A stretch of 64,000 bases of DNA from DATMER01 sp963741305. GTDB taxonomy: Bacteria; Acidobacteriota; Thermoanaerobaculia; Multivoradales; UBA5704. A model generated the notes under the pieces. It was not told the DNA's origin. It was given only the letters and a program-made list of their open reading frames with translations, and did no database searches. A program made the translations under genes and the position numbers. Positions within the stretch are counted from its first letter, which is position 1; the number at the start of each line of letters is the position of its first letter. This document shows, piece by piece, positions 10,401 to 18,410 of the stretch. The stretch lies in assembly GCA_963741305.1 (NCBI GenBank), contig CAVUHL010000003.1:3782001-3846000 (forward strand). The letters are read 5' to 3'.

Positions 10401-13400
10401 CCGCAGCGAGAAGCCGCCGCGGTCCTCCGGCCCGACCGGGATTTCGACCAGGCTGGAGTCGCGCCCCATGCGCAGCTCGCGCCGGCTGGTCAGCTCGTAG
10501 CGGTGCCAGACTTCCAGCCAGACGATCTGGTCCGGGAAGCCGGAGTGGACCAGGACCCGGACCTTGCCGCCGGGGCGGGCCTCGGAGCCGTCCACCAGGA
10601 GGAGGGCCGGCAGTGCGAGCGGGGTATCTTCGCCGGCTACGATCAGCTCTTTCCAGGCGGAGAAGGTCTCGCCGGCCTCGTCCTGGGTCTCGTAGCGCAG
10701 CCGGTAGGCGCCGGGAGCGAGCACGGGCAGGGCCAGCTCGGCCATGCCGTCCTTGCCGTGGGTCAGGGTGCCGGACGCGACCTCGGGGCCGTCCTCCCAC
10801 TCGCGCAGGAGATCCTGCGGATCGTAGCCCGGGTCCGAGCGCGGCCGGAGCATGTCGCCCTCGGTCCGGAACGTCCTCGACGGCATTTCGGCCGGGTCTT
10901 TGGGCCGGTCGGCGGGCAGAGGCGTCTCCGCGGGCTGGCTCAGGGCGAAGAGGGTCCAGGCCCCCTGGCCGGCGCGCCCGATCCCGGCGAGGTCCCGCCG
11001 GTGGATCTTGACGGCGCCCGCCTCGCCCTCGATATCGGCGATATCGGCGATATCGGCGACATAGAGCTGGCGGTCAGTGGTGATCTCGGCCTCGATGGCC
11101 ACATGGCCGAGCCGGAAGGAGCGCTGGGCGGACCGCGTCTCGCCGCCCTCGTCGGTGAGCTCGGCTTCGATGCGGTAGAAGAAGGTCACCCCCGCCGGAT
11201 CGAGCCCGTCGAGCTCGCCGGCTTCCGGAGTGAAGGCAACCTCGAAGGTGCCGTCGGCCGACAGCTCCACCGTGCCGGTCGCGACCGTCTCTTCCCGCTC
11301 GCGGGCGGACTGGGCCCACCACCACCAGAGCGAGCGCGCCTCGCGGATGGCGCGCCACCGCACCTCTCCGCGCGCCACGGGCAGGCCGAAGTAGTAGCGG
11401 GCCTGGCCGGGGAAGGTGGCGGGCTGGTTCAGGCGCAGCGGCCCTTTCGGGTCTTCCAGGGTGACCTCGAAGGTCGGCCTCTTGTACTCCTCGACCCTGA
11501 TGATGGTCGAGCCTTCGTGGGAGGTGCGGATCATCCACGGGCCTAGCGGCCGGCCCGGCGGGATCGTGAATTCCCCCGAGGCCGTGCCGAACTCGTTCGA
11601 CCTGACGGTGCGGAACTCGAGCTCCTGGCCGTTCGGGTCCACGAGGTTGACCTCGACCGAGGCGTTGGGGACCGCCTGCAGCTTGCCGCGGCCCTGGTTG
11701 TCGTAGACCAGGACCTTCCAGAAGATCTTCTGCTGCGGCCGGTAGATGCTGCGGTCGGTGAAGACGAGCATCCCCTTGCCGGTCTTCTCAGGGTGGGGAC
11801 GGTAGCGGTACGCATTCAGGAGCAGGGCGACGTCGTCTCCCCGGGTGGCGAAGAAGGCGTGGGAGCCGCGCTGGTCGAGATCGAAGAGGCCTTCCGCCGA
11901 CCTCTCCGGGGAGCCGCCACCCTGCCGCCCCCCAATATCGTGGCGGGTCACTTCGACGCCGGCCAGGGGCTCGCCGGTCTCGCCGGAGACGGCGGCCACC
12001 TCGACTTTGCCGCTCTCGTGCTCCCGCGCCACGAGCACCATGTCGCCGAGGACCATCGGTGCGGCGAGGACCAGGTTGTCCAGGTAGCGCTTGCCGTCCG
12101 GGGTGAGCGTGGCAAAGTCCTCGCGCCCCGAGGCCAGGACCAGCCAGGCGCCCTTGCGGTCGATGGCCGGCGTGATGAAGGTCGTGTGCACCTGGTAGTC
12201 GGGGGTGGCGGGCAGGTCCGCCTTCCAGGCGTAGGCGGGCTTGGACTCGAGCACTTCCTCCACCGAGGGAAAAAGGCTTCGGCGGTCTTTGAGCGCCAGC
12301 CGCTGCCTGAGGTCGATCGGGTAGGCGCGGAACCAGAGGGCGGGGAGGTTCTTGTGGTGGACCTGGATCGAGCGCCGGTGCAGGGCGTCGGATGCCATGG
12401 CCTCCATGCGGTACACCGGGGTCTCGATCCAGCTGGCGATGCTGCGGGCCTCTTCGCCGCCGGGCGAATTGGGAAAGGCCTTTTGTGCGGCGCGGGCGAT
12501 CTCCAGGGCCTTGGCCAGGTCGCCGGAATTTTGGTAGAGGCGGGCGAGATCGGCCATGCCCATGGCCCACCAGGGGATTTTCTGGAACTCCAGGAGATCC
12601 TTCTCCAGCTCCTGCCGGAGCGCCTTCCTCTCGTCCCCGGGCAGGGCATGCCCCTGGAGCTGACGGTAGCGCTCCAGCCGGGCCTCCAGGGCGCCGTCCC
12701 TGTTGCCTTTGGAGAGGTGCCAGCGCTCGTGGTCCGCGAGGAGGGCCATGATCCGGCGGAGGGGATGGATCTCCGGGTCCACGAGTTGCTCGTCGGGCAG
12801 CTCACCGTCTCGAAGAAGTACCATCAGGTCCAGGCGGCTGGCGGCGTTGGTCTGGGCCGGCGACCAGTATCCCGTGTCGGCCAGGTGCACGGTCCAGAGG
12901 TAGGTGACCGTGTCGCGGAGAGTGCCGCGGACCTCCTTGGGATAGTTGTTCGGCTTCAGGAGGTCGGAGAGCTGCGTGACGGGGATCCCGCCCAGAAGCT
13001 CGCGCTCCTTCCACGCCTCCAGGTAGGCCTTGGAGACGGCTTCGAAGATCTGGCCGGTGGTCCACCGCTCCACTTCCACCGGCTGGTCGGAGAGGACGGC
13101 CTCGTTCTCCCACACCTTCCAGCGGTAGTTGTCGTAGTAGTTCTTCAGGGCCGCGGCCATGAAGAGGGAGAGCACGGCGCGCTCCCGGCGCCCCTCAGGC
13201 CAGGGCTGGCTCTGGAGGAAGCGGACGGCCTCCCCGGGCTCGGCGCTGTCGGCACGGAGCTGGGAGCCGCGGATGAGGGCGCGGGCCAGCTGTTCCTCGT
13301 CGCCGGATTCGCGGATGGCCGGGAGGATCTCGTCGAGGAGGTGCTTGGCCTCCTGGAGCTTGAGCTCCTCGATGAGCCGGTCGATTTCCTGCCATGCAGA

Positions 13401-13499
13401 TTTCTGGTCCACGGCAGTTGATCCTAGCGCTCCGGAGGGAAGGACCCAAAGGACGGCAAGGATGGCAAGGACAAGACGGACAGATAGGGATCGGCTCAT
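7488..13499 (-). CDS. Alpha-2-macroglobulin family protein (tandem copy A)
   Basis: A 2,003-residue secreted protein that starts MSRSLSVRLVLAILAVLWVLP, a typical signal peptide. The architecture matches copy B: helical N-terminal region, MG-type beta domains, a bait-like region, the thioester motif CTEQ at Cys1469, an alpha/alpha thioester domain and a C-terminal beta domain. The bait region is rich in proline, methionine and alanine, with nine consecutive prolines, and shares little with copy B, whereas the flanks are nearly superimposable. A 9-base tandem repeat adds DIADIADI to one MG domain. The family is thought to trap proteases at the envelope once the bait is cut. Pnkp lies 44 bases upstream on the same strand, but no functional link is evident. 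Confidence 0.9.
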   Translation of the reverse strand: MSRSLSVRLVLAILAVLWVLPSGALGSTAVDQKSAWQEIDRLIEELKLQEAKHLLDEILPAIRESGDEEQLARALIRGSQLRADSAEPGEAVRFLQSQPWPEGRRERAVLSLFMAAALKNYYDNYRWKVWENEAVLSDQPVEVERWTTGQIFEAVSKAYLEAWKERELLGGIPVTQLSDLLKPNNYPKEVRGTLRDTVTYLWTVHLADTGYWSPAQTNAASRLDLMVLLRDGELPDEQLVDPEIHPLRRIMALLADHERWHLSKGNRDGALEARLERYRQLQGHALPGDERKALRQELEKDLLEFQKIPWWAMGMADLARLYQNSGDLAKALEIARAAQKAFPNSPGGEEARSIASWIETPVYRMEAMASDALHRRSIQVHHKNLPALWFRAYPIDLRQRLALKDRRSLFPSVEEVLESKPAYAWKADLPATPDYQVHTTFITPAIDRKGAWLVLASGREDFATLTPDGKRYLDNLVLAAPMVLGDMVLVAREHESGKVEVAAVSGETGEPLAGVEVTRHDIGGRQGGGSPERSAEGLFDLDQRGSHAFFATRGDDVALLLNAYRYRPHPEKTGKGMLVFTDRSIYRPQQKIFWKVLVYDNQGRGKLQAVPNASVEVNLVDPNGQELEFRTVRSNEFGTASGEFTIPPGRPLGPWMIRTSHEGSTIIRVEEYKRPTFEVTLEDPKGPLRLNQPATFPGQARYYFGLPVARGEVRWRAIREARSLWWWWAQSAREREETVATGTVELSADGTFEVAFTPEAGELDGLDPAGVTFFYRIEAELTDEGGETRSAQRSFRLGHVAIEAEITTDRQLYVADIADIADIEGEAGAVKIHRRDLAGIGRAGQGAWTLFALSQPAETPLPADRPKDPAEMPSRTFRTEGDMLRPRSDPGYDPQDLLREWEDGPEVASGTLTHGKDGMAELALPVLAPGAYRLRYETQDEAGETFSAWKELIVAGEDTPLALPALLLVDGSEARPGGKVRVLVHSGFPDQIVWLEVWHRYELTSRRELRMGRDSSLVEIPVGPEDRGGFSLRLVTLRDYQIIQLDQHVSVPWDDRRLEVEVATFRDRIRPGTRETWTVKVRPAEGQEAAGQVAAAELLAYLYDRSLDLFAPHQPADPLGLYPNNIGAGWSGSSLGSSSIYGAGQGWHMRGYEPGGTGLRRDELRFQGAFLAEIQPSSMAEGVAGGMGVPPPPPPPPPAPMAASPAAMNQKMDGDLAMDQRAAEPEQGPAPELRSDFSETAFWQPHLIAGQDGDSGTVSIEFDVPDSVTSWSFWVHAVTADIRAGSLQKEVRSVKDLMVRPYVPRFLRESDRALLEVVVNNASEGELAGTVQLDVVDPVTGESLLAEFGIDPSKARAPFKAVAGGGTSVTFPLTAPKRVGPVAFKVTATAGNVSDGELRPLPVLPSRMHLAQSRFAALKDTGPKELRFEDMRATDPTRIDEQMVVTLDAQLFYSVLEALPYLVDFPYECTEQTLNRFLSTTIATSLFDEYPAVAAMAKQLSERETRLEIWDAVDPNRKMALEETPWLQTAQGGADPVYPLLKVLDPNVARAQRDQSMTRLQEAQLEDGGFPWWPGGEASPYMTIYLLYGFSKASEAGFEVSENMLARAWEYVVSWYREQEEERRRLNETDDCCRELRVFMNYVATASPNSSLPADERKRILDDSFAHWKGLSGYLKVLLALTLNRMERPADAKLLFDAVMDLAKTTEEEGTFFAPEKEAWLWYQDRIETHAFALLAMTEIAPDDPRRHGLVQWLFLNKQLNHWHSTKATAEVIYALAHYLEQEGQLGVRESATIRVAGQATTFTFEPDRYTGKHNQVVVPGEKLGGVSSVVVEKESAPLMFASATWHFSTDQLPTEARGDLFGVTRRYFLRSGQGKEVTLTPLAEGAALKPGDEVEVQLTITSRSPAEYVHLRDPRAAGMEPDGAQSGYKWDWNSPGRYEETRDSGTNFFFDWLPAGEYVLKYRLRANMGGTFRVGPATLQSMYAPEFTAYSAGDTMTVVPNP
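11031..11057. repeat. 9-bp in-frame tandem repeat, three copies
   Basis: GATATCGGC occurs three times head to tail inside alpha-2-macroglobulin copy A. On the coding strand it adds repeated D-I-A units. Copy B has no equivalent insertion at this point, so the repeat arose after the duplication or was lost from copy B. Confidence 0.95.
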
Positions 13500-13543
13500 A
13501 TGTGCTCAGACACGGATCGGGCGTTGAAGGAAACCTGGGCTCA

Positions 13544-16039
13544 TCATAGCCGCGGATCTACCGGCTCGCTCTCCAGGGCCAGGATGCCGAACACGCACTC
13601 GTGCACCCGCCGCAGGGGTTCGCGGGCCACGAAGCGCTCCAGGGCCTCGACGCCGAGGGCAAGCTCGCGCAGCGCCAGGGAGCGCTTGGCTGCCAGGCCG
13701 CGTGAGCGGAGCCGTTCCAGGTTCTCGGGCAGGGTGTACTCGGGGCCGTAGATGATCCGCAGGTACTCCCGGCCGCGGCACTTGAGGGCGGGCTGGGCCA
13801 GGCCTTTGCGGCCTTCGGCGAGGAAGCTCAGCGGCTTGATCACCATCCCTTCACCGCCGGCCTCCGTCATCTCCATCCACCAGCGCACGGCCTCGGTTTC
13901 GCTCTCGGCCTCGCTCTCGGGGTCGGCGAGGTCCACGACCCGGTAGCGGGTAGGCGTCAGGCCGAGGCGGGCCACCATGGTCATGTGCCAGAGGTGGTCC
14001 TTGTCCACGTGCACCGCCCCCTCGGAAGCCAGGAGGTGGAACGGGGCGAGCCGGAGGTCCGCCACCGAGGACACTGGCCAGGAGTAGCGGCGGTAGGCGG
14101 TCTCGTAGCGGGCCGCCAGGTCCATCCGGGTGCGGAACCGGCCGGCGAGATCGAGCCTGGCTTGCTCCAGGACGGCCACGGCCTCCGGCAGCGCGGCGAG
14201 GGCAGCGGCTCCCGCCGTGGCGTACTGGTCCCGGATCAGCTCCTGCGCCTTGGCGGACCAGGGCATCAGCTCGGCATCCAGGCAGAGCCAATCGGTCGCC
14301 AGCTCCTCCCAGAGCCCGGAGCGATCGACGGCGTCCCGCACCATCGCCAGGAACGGCGCTTCCATCTCCCCTTCAAAGAATCGCCGGCCCGTGCGGGTCA
14401 GGCAGATGCCGAAGCCGTCATTCGTCACTCCGAAGCGGCGGCGGGCGGCGTCCTCGTTCCGGCAGACGATCACCACGGCCCGCGAGCCCATGTGCTTTTC
14501 CTGGCAGATGACCTTGGCGATCCGCTCCCGCCGGTAATGCGCGAACGCCTCGGTGGGATGTTCCAGGTAGCCGGGGCGATCGGCTGTTTCCGAGGGCGAC
14601 ATGGTCGGTGGCAGGTAGATCAGCCAGCGCGGGTCCGCGGCGAAGCGGCTCATCACCTCCAGGGCGGCGGTGGAGTTCTCCTCCCGGATGGTCACCTCGC
14701 CGCGCAGCCGGGTCGGCACGATCCGCTTACCGGTGATGTCCTCCAGGTCGAGCAGCTCGTCCTGCCGCTGCTGGGCGGTCAGCTCCGGGTCGATCTTGAA
14801 CGGCCGCTTCGACTCGCGGTAGGTCCGGCGGGCGGGCACCGAGACCAACTCCAGCTCGGGATAGCGCAGGGCCGTGAGCTGACCGCCGAAGACGCAGCCG
14901 GTGTCGATGTTGATCGTGTTGTTGAGCCACTCGGGCCGGTGGACGGGCGTGTGGCCGTAGACGACCGTGGCGCCCCCCCGGTAGTCGGCGGCCCAGTTGT
15001 AGCGCACGGGCAGGCCGAACTCGTCGCTCTCCCCCGTGGTCTCGCCATAGAGGGCGAAGTCGCGCACCCGGCCGGAGGCGCGCCCCTGCATCTCCTGCTT
15101 CATGCCGGCATGGGCCACGACCAGCCGGCCGCCGTCCAGCACGTAGTGGCTCACCAAGCCGTCGAGGAAGGCGAGCGCCCTCTCCCGGAAGGCCACGGGA
15201 TGGTCCTCGATCTGCTCGATGGACTGCTCCAGCCCGTGGGCGATCCGCACCTTCTTGCCCTGGAGATAGCGCTTGAGCTTGTCGTCGTGATTGCCCGGCA
15301 CGCAGAGCGCCGTCCCTGCCTTGACCATGTCCATGGCAATGCGGAGCACATCGGGCACCCGCGGCCCGCGATCCACGAGGTCGCCGAGGAAGACCACCTT
15401 CCTCCCCTCCGGGTGCCGCCCCTCGGAGTAGCCGAGCCGGCCGAGCAGATCCTCCAGCTCGTCGGCACAGCCGTGGATGTCCCCGATGATGTCGAACGGC
15501 CCCAAGTCGTCCCGGCGGTCGGGCCACAGGCGCTCGCGCTCGATCGTGACCGCCTCGACCTCCTCGGGAGAGCGCAGGATGAAGACCCGGCGGAAGCCCT
15601 CCTTCTGCAAGTCACGCAGGGAGCGCTCGAGCTGGCTGCGCTGCTGGAACACGGCATGGGGCGGGACCTGCCTGTCCGTCCGGCCCCGGTTGCGCTCCTC
15701 GCACAATCGGGCAGGCAGGTCGAACACCACGGCGACGGCCTGGAGGTAGGCATTCTTGGCCAGCTCCACCAGCGGCTTGCGGGCCGTGGGCTGGGTGTTC
15801 GTGGCGTCGACGACCGTCAGCCGCCCGCGAGCGAGGCGCTTGGCCGCGATGTGGTGCAGCACCTCGAAAGCGTCCCGGGTGGCGGTCTGATCCATCTCGT
15901 CGTCCGAAACCATGGCGCGGAAGCGGTCGGAGGAGAGCACCTCCGTGGGCAGGAAGTGCTTGGCCGCGAAGGTCGATTTGCCGCAGCCGGACGGCCCGAT
16001 CAGGACGATCAGCGAGAGCTCGGGAACCGGGATTCTCAA
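13544..16039 (-). CDS. pnkp: Polynucleotide kinase-phosphatase-ligase Pnkp
   Basis: An 831-residue, three-domain RNA repair enzyme, close to the usual bacterial Pnkp length. The N-terminal 5'-OH kinase has the P-loop GPSGCGKST (residues 15-23). The central metallophosphoesterase, which removes 2',3'-cyclic or 3' phosphates, has GDIHGC around Asp187, FLGDLVDRGP, PGNHDD and VYGHTPV. The C-terminal adenylyltransferase domain has EKHMGSR with Lys515 as the likely AMP acceptor. The start is probably TTG, because TTGA overlaps the stop of the preceding nucleotidyltransferase gene and the P-loop follows at once; the longer open frame lies over that gene. In characterised bacteria Pnkp joins Hen1 to re-seal RNAs cut by ribotoxins, and Hen1 is encoded two genes upstream here. 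Confidence 0.93.
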   Translation of the reverse strand: MRIPVPELSLIVLIGPSGCGKSTFAAKHFLPTEVLSSDRFRAMVSDDEMDQTATRDAFEVLHHIAAKRLARGRLTVVDATNTQPTARKPLVELAKNAYLQAVAVVFDLPARLCEERNRGRTDRQVPPHAVFQQRSQLERSLRDLQKEGFRRVFILRSPEEVEAVTIERERLWPDRRDDLGPFDIIGDIHGCADELEDLLGRLGYSEGRHPEGRKVVFLGDLVDRGPRVPDVLRIAMDMVKAGTALCVPGNHDDKLKRYLQGKKVRIAHGLEQSIEQIEDHPVAFRERALAFLDGLVSHYVLDGGRLVVAHAGMKQEMQGRASGRVRDFALYGETTGESDEFGLPVRYNWAADYRGGATVVYGHTPVHRPEWLNNTINIDTGCVFGGQLTALRYPELELVSVPARRTYRESKRPFKIDPELTAQQRQDELLDLEDITGKRIVPTRLRGEVTIREENSTAALEVMSRFAADPRWLIYLPPTMSPSETADRPGYLEHPTEAFAHYRRERIAKVICQEKHMGSRAVVIVCRNEDAARRRFGVTNDGFGICLTRTGRRFFEGEMEAPFLAMVRDAVDRSGLWEELATDWLCLDAELMPWSAKAQELIRDQYATAGAAALAALPEAVAVLEQARLDLAGRFRTRMDLAARYETAYRRYSWPVSSVADLRLAPFHLLASEGAVHVDKDHLWHMTMVARLGLTPTRYRVVDLADPESEAESETEAVRWWMEMTEAGGEGMVIKPLSFLAEGRKGLAQPALKCRGREYLRIIYGPEYTLPENLERLRSRGLAAKRSLALRELALGVEALERFVAREPLRRVHECVFGILALESEPVDPRL

Positions 16040-16953
16040 ACCATCCCTCGCCGCGCCCGGATCAGGAAGTCGTTGGCCCAGCGGTAGTCCGGCCGGTCCG
16101 GCAACCGGCTCGACGCGAGGGCTGCGTCGAAGCGTTCGTGCAGCTCCAGCCGCCAAGCCTCGATCTCTTGCCAGGGCACCTCGTTCCTCTTGATCGCCAG
16201 GAGCCGCTCCCGGACGTCGTCCGCGACCCGGACGGGTACGCGCCCTTCGCTCAGGGCCGTGATCCCCGCGAGCTGGAGGCGGATCAGGTGCATGGCATGC
16301 TTCCAGCGGATCTCCCCCACGGTCCGCAGATCCTGCTCCAGCTTCTTGAACTGGGAGATCACGTAGCCGTTGTAGGTCTGGTAGACCATCTTCGAGAGGA
16401 ACCGCGAGCGCTCGGCGATCAGCTCGTCCGCGGGCGGCTTGCAGAGCTCGACCAGCGGCGTGTAGAGGCACTCCAGCACGTTGGGATTGGCCTTGAGCGC
16501 CATGCCGAGGAACTTCTGGATCTCCCAATAGGCCTCATCCGTCTCCTTGCGCTCGAGCTGCTCGGGCACGCCGTAGAGCGACCAGTGCAGGTCGGCGGGC
16601 GGGAGATAGATGCCGCGCAGGTCGACGTCGGATGCTTCCTGCTCCAGCCCATAGGCCCGCGAGCCCACGATGCAGCGGTAGATCACCCGCTCGAAAAGCT
16701 CCTCGTCCTCGACCCCAATGGCCTCAAGGTCTTCTCTCTGCTGGTGCTTGCGAATCGTGAGGTTGTCGCGCCGCAGCGGGATATAGGAGCCGTCCGGCAG
16801 CCGCACGATGTAGGCGTGGGTGCCGTCGGCCGGGGCCTTGACGACCACGCCCACGGCCCCCTCCGGACAGAGGATGGTCCCCTTGGAGTCGCGGATCTCG
16901 ATCCGGCTCACGACCTGGGTCCCGACGGGGAGGATGAGATGAGGTCTAGACAC
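16036..16953 (-). CDS. Nucleotidyltransferase-superfamily protein in the Pnkp-Hen1 cassette
   Basis: About 305 residues from the GTG start; an ATG 36 bases further upstream is also in frame and would add 12 residues. A small beta-rich N-terminal region of about 75 residues comes first. Then comes VGSRAYGLEQEASDVDLRG, which fits the polymerase-beta nucleotidyltransferase signature (GS followed by D-x-D) of COG3541-type proteins. The remainder is mostly helical. The gene overlaps hen1 by 8 bases and pnkp by 4, so the three are translated as a unit. A role in RNA end processing or nucleotide addition during repair is suggested by context only; the substrate is unknown. Confidence 0.8.
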   Translation of the reverse strand: MSRPHLILPVGTQVVSRIEIRDSKGTILCPEGAVGVVVKAPADGTHAYIVRLPDGSYIPLRRDNLTIRKHQQREDLEAIGVEDEELFERVIYRCIVGSRAYGLEQEASDVDLRGIYLPPADLHWSLYGVPEQLERKETDEAYWEIQKFLGMALKANPNVLECLYTPLVELCKPPADELIAERSRFLSKMVYQTYNGYVISQFKKLEQDLRTVGEIRWKHAMHLIRLQLAGITALSEGRVPVRVADDVRERLLAIKRNEVPWQEIEAWRLELHERFDAALASSRLPDRPDYRWANDFLIRARRGMV

Positions 16954-18304
16954 GAGCGAAGACCGCCATCTGGGTCGGAGCGCCGGCATGGGGGTCTTCA
17001 GGGCCGAGGGGCAGGTAGCGGACTTTGTAACCGTGCCGGGCGGCCACCCGATCTCCCCATTCCTTCAGCTCGGCGCGGTTCCACTCGAAGCGGTGGTCCC
17101 GGTGGCGGAAGCGGCCGGCGGGCAGGCGTTCCCACTTCGGGTTGTAGTCGGCGTTCGGTGTCGTCAGCACCACCGTCCCCGGCCTGGCTTTCTCGAACAC
17201 CACCCGCTCGAAGGCAGCCAGCCGCGGCGGGTCCAGGTGCTCGATCACCTCCACCAGGGCGGCGGCATCGTAGCCCTCGATGCGCCGGTCGCGGTAGACG
17301 AGAGAGCCGTGGAAAAGCCGGGAACGGTCGCGCACCCGGCCCGGCAGCTCGTCGAGCCGATCCTTGGCCCGCTCGAGGCCATGCCAGGAGACGTCCATGC
17401 CCGCGACCTCTGAAAACTGTGGGTCCTTGAGCAGGATCTCCAGGAGCCGGCCCTCGCCGCAGCCGAGGTCGATCACCCGCCGGGCGCCACTCGCCGCCAG
17501 CTCGGCCGCGACCTCGCGCAGGCGCTGCTCGTGGAGGCCGAGCGGCCGTTCGAGCGCAGCTTCTTCTGCGTCGCGGGCCTCCTCCTCCGGAGCTTCCCCA
17601 GGTTCCAGACGAGCTACGGCCTCCTCGACCAGGCTGCGCTGGTGCTTGAGGTAGCGGCGGGCGATGAAGTCGCGCTCGGGATGCAAGCGCAGCCAATCGC
17701 CGCCGTGCCGCACGAGCTTCTCCACCTCGGCCTCGTCCACGAAGTAGTGCTTCTCGTCGTCGAGCACCGGCACCAGCACGTAGATGTGGGCCAGCAGCTC
17801 GCTCAGGCGGAGGACGCCGGTGAGGGTGACGGTGAAGTGGCGCGCGCCCCACTCCGGAAAGCTGGGATCGAGCAGATGGGGCTCGATCTCCATTTGATAC
17901 CCGAGCGGCTCGAACAAACGGCGCAGCAGCTCCTCTCCCCGGCGGCAAGGGATCACGGAGATCCGCGCCTGGAGAGGTATGGGCGTCTCCGCCAGCTCCT
18001 GCCGGTCCCGGCTTCGACCGCCCAGGGCCGAGGCCAGCGTGCGGGCGATGGCCACCGAGAGAAAGGAGGAAGCCACGTATGGCCGGTCGTTGACGTACTG
18101 ATCCGTAGTCCGTCCGCGCACGAGCCCCACTGGGTCCACGTCGAGAAGCAGGGCCGCGGTGCACGCCTCCTCCGAGACCTCCGGGTAGAAGATGTGCGCC
18201 TGCCCGAAGGACAGATCGAAGGAATGGAGCTTCTCCGGATGCTTGTGGAGGAGGAAGCCCAGGTCCGTCGCCGGCCGGTGGGTCGTGCGCAGGGTCAGTA
18301 GCAT
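16946..18304 (-). CDS. hen1: 3'-terminal RNA ribose 2'-O-methyltransferase Hen1
   Basis: A 452-residue bacterial Hen1. The start was placed at MLLTLRTTHRPATDLG because family members begin this way; an ATG eight codons upstream is possible. The N-terminal half is the bacterial Hen1-specific domain that contacts Pnkp and activates ligation. The C-terminal half is a SAM methyltransferase with VIDLGCGEGRLLE (near residue 276), the metal-binding EVIEH (352-356), TTPNADYN and the RHRDHRFEW segment. The family methylates the 2'-OH of the 3'-terminal nucleotide at the break before ligation, so the repaired RNA resists a second cut. It is the first gene of the cassette; no clear promoter was seen. 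Confidence 0.95.
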   Translation of the reverse strand: MLLTLRTTHRPATDLGFLLHKHPEKLHSFDLSFGQAHIFYPEVSEEACTAALLLDVDPVGLVRGRTTDQYVNDRPYVASSFLSVAIARTLASALGGRSRDRQELAETPIPLQARISVIPCRRGEELLRRLFEPLGYQMEIEPHLLDPSFPEWGARHFTVTLTGVLRLSELLAHIYVLVPVLDDEKHYFVDEAEVEKLVRHGGDWLRLHPERDFIARRYLKHQRSLVEEAVARLEPGEAPEEEARDAEEAALERPLGLHEQRLREVAAELAASGARRVIDLGCGEGRLLEILLKDPQFSEVAGMDVSWHGLERAKDRLDELPGRVRDRSRLFHGSLVYRDRRIEGYDAAALVEVIEHLDPPRLAAFERVVFEKARPGTVVLTTPNADYNPKWERLPAGRFRHRDHRFEWNRAELKEWGDRVAARHGYKVRYLPLGPEDPHAGAPTQMAVFARV

Positions 18305-18338
18305 GGAGGGGGAGTGTAACGTAGGCACCTGCCCCCGG

Positions 18339-18410
18339 AGGGCGCCATGAATGTCGCCCCTACAACCCTGGCCCGATCTCGTTTGTAGGGGCGCGATTCA
18401 TCGCGCCCTA
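18339..18410. repeat. GTAGGGGC-family palindromic element, copy 1
   Basis: Two arms of about 26 bases form an imperfect inverted repeat: GGCGCCATGAATGTCGCCCC-TACAA on the left and its near complement TTGTAGGGGCGCGATTCATC-GCGCCC on the right. The right arm also folds on itself through GGGCGCGAT/ATCGCGCCC. It sits between hen1 and the glycosidase-like gene, and its edge supplies the TAG stop of the latter. A second member lies near 50.8 kb. Confidence 0.88.

Noticed and set aside
7557..11546. Open frame of about 1,330 codons on the plus strand opposite alpha-2-macroglobulin copy A
   Set aside because: Same reason: an antisense shadow of a well-supported gene. The similar frame opposite copy B only reflects the duplication.
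13544..16528. Pnkp start 163 codons upstream of the chosen TTG
   Set aside because: The added residues lie over the nucleotidyltransferase gene and have no resemblance to Pnkp; the kinase P-loop starts right after the TTG.
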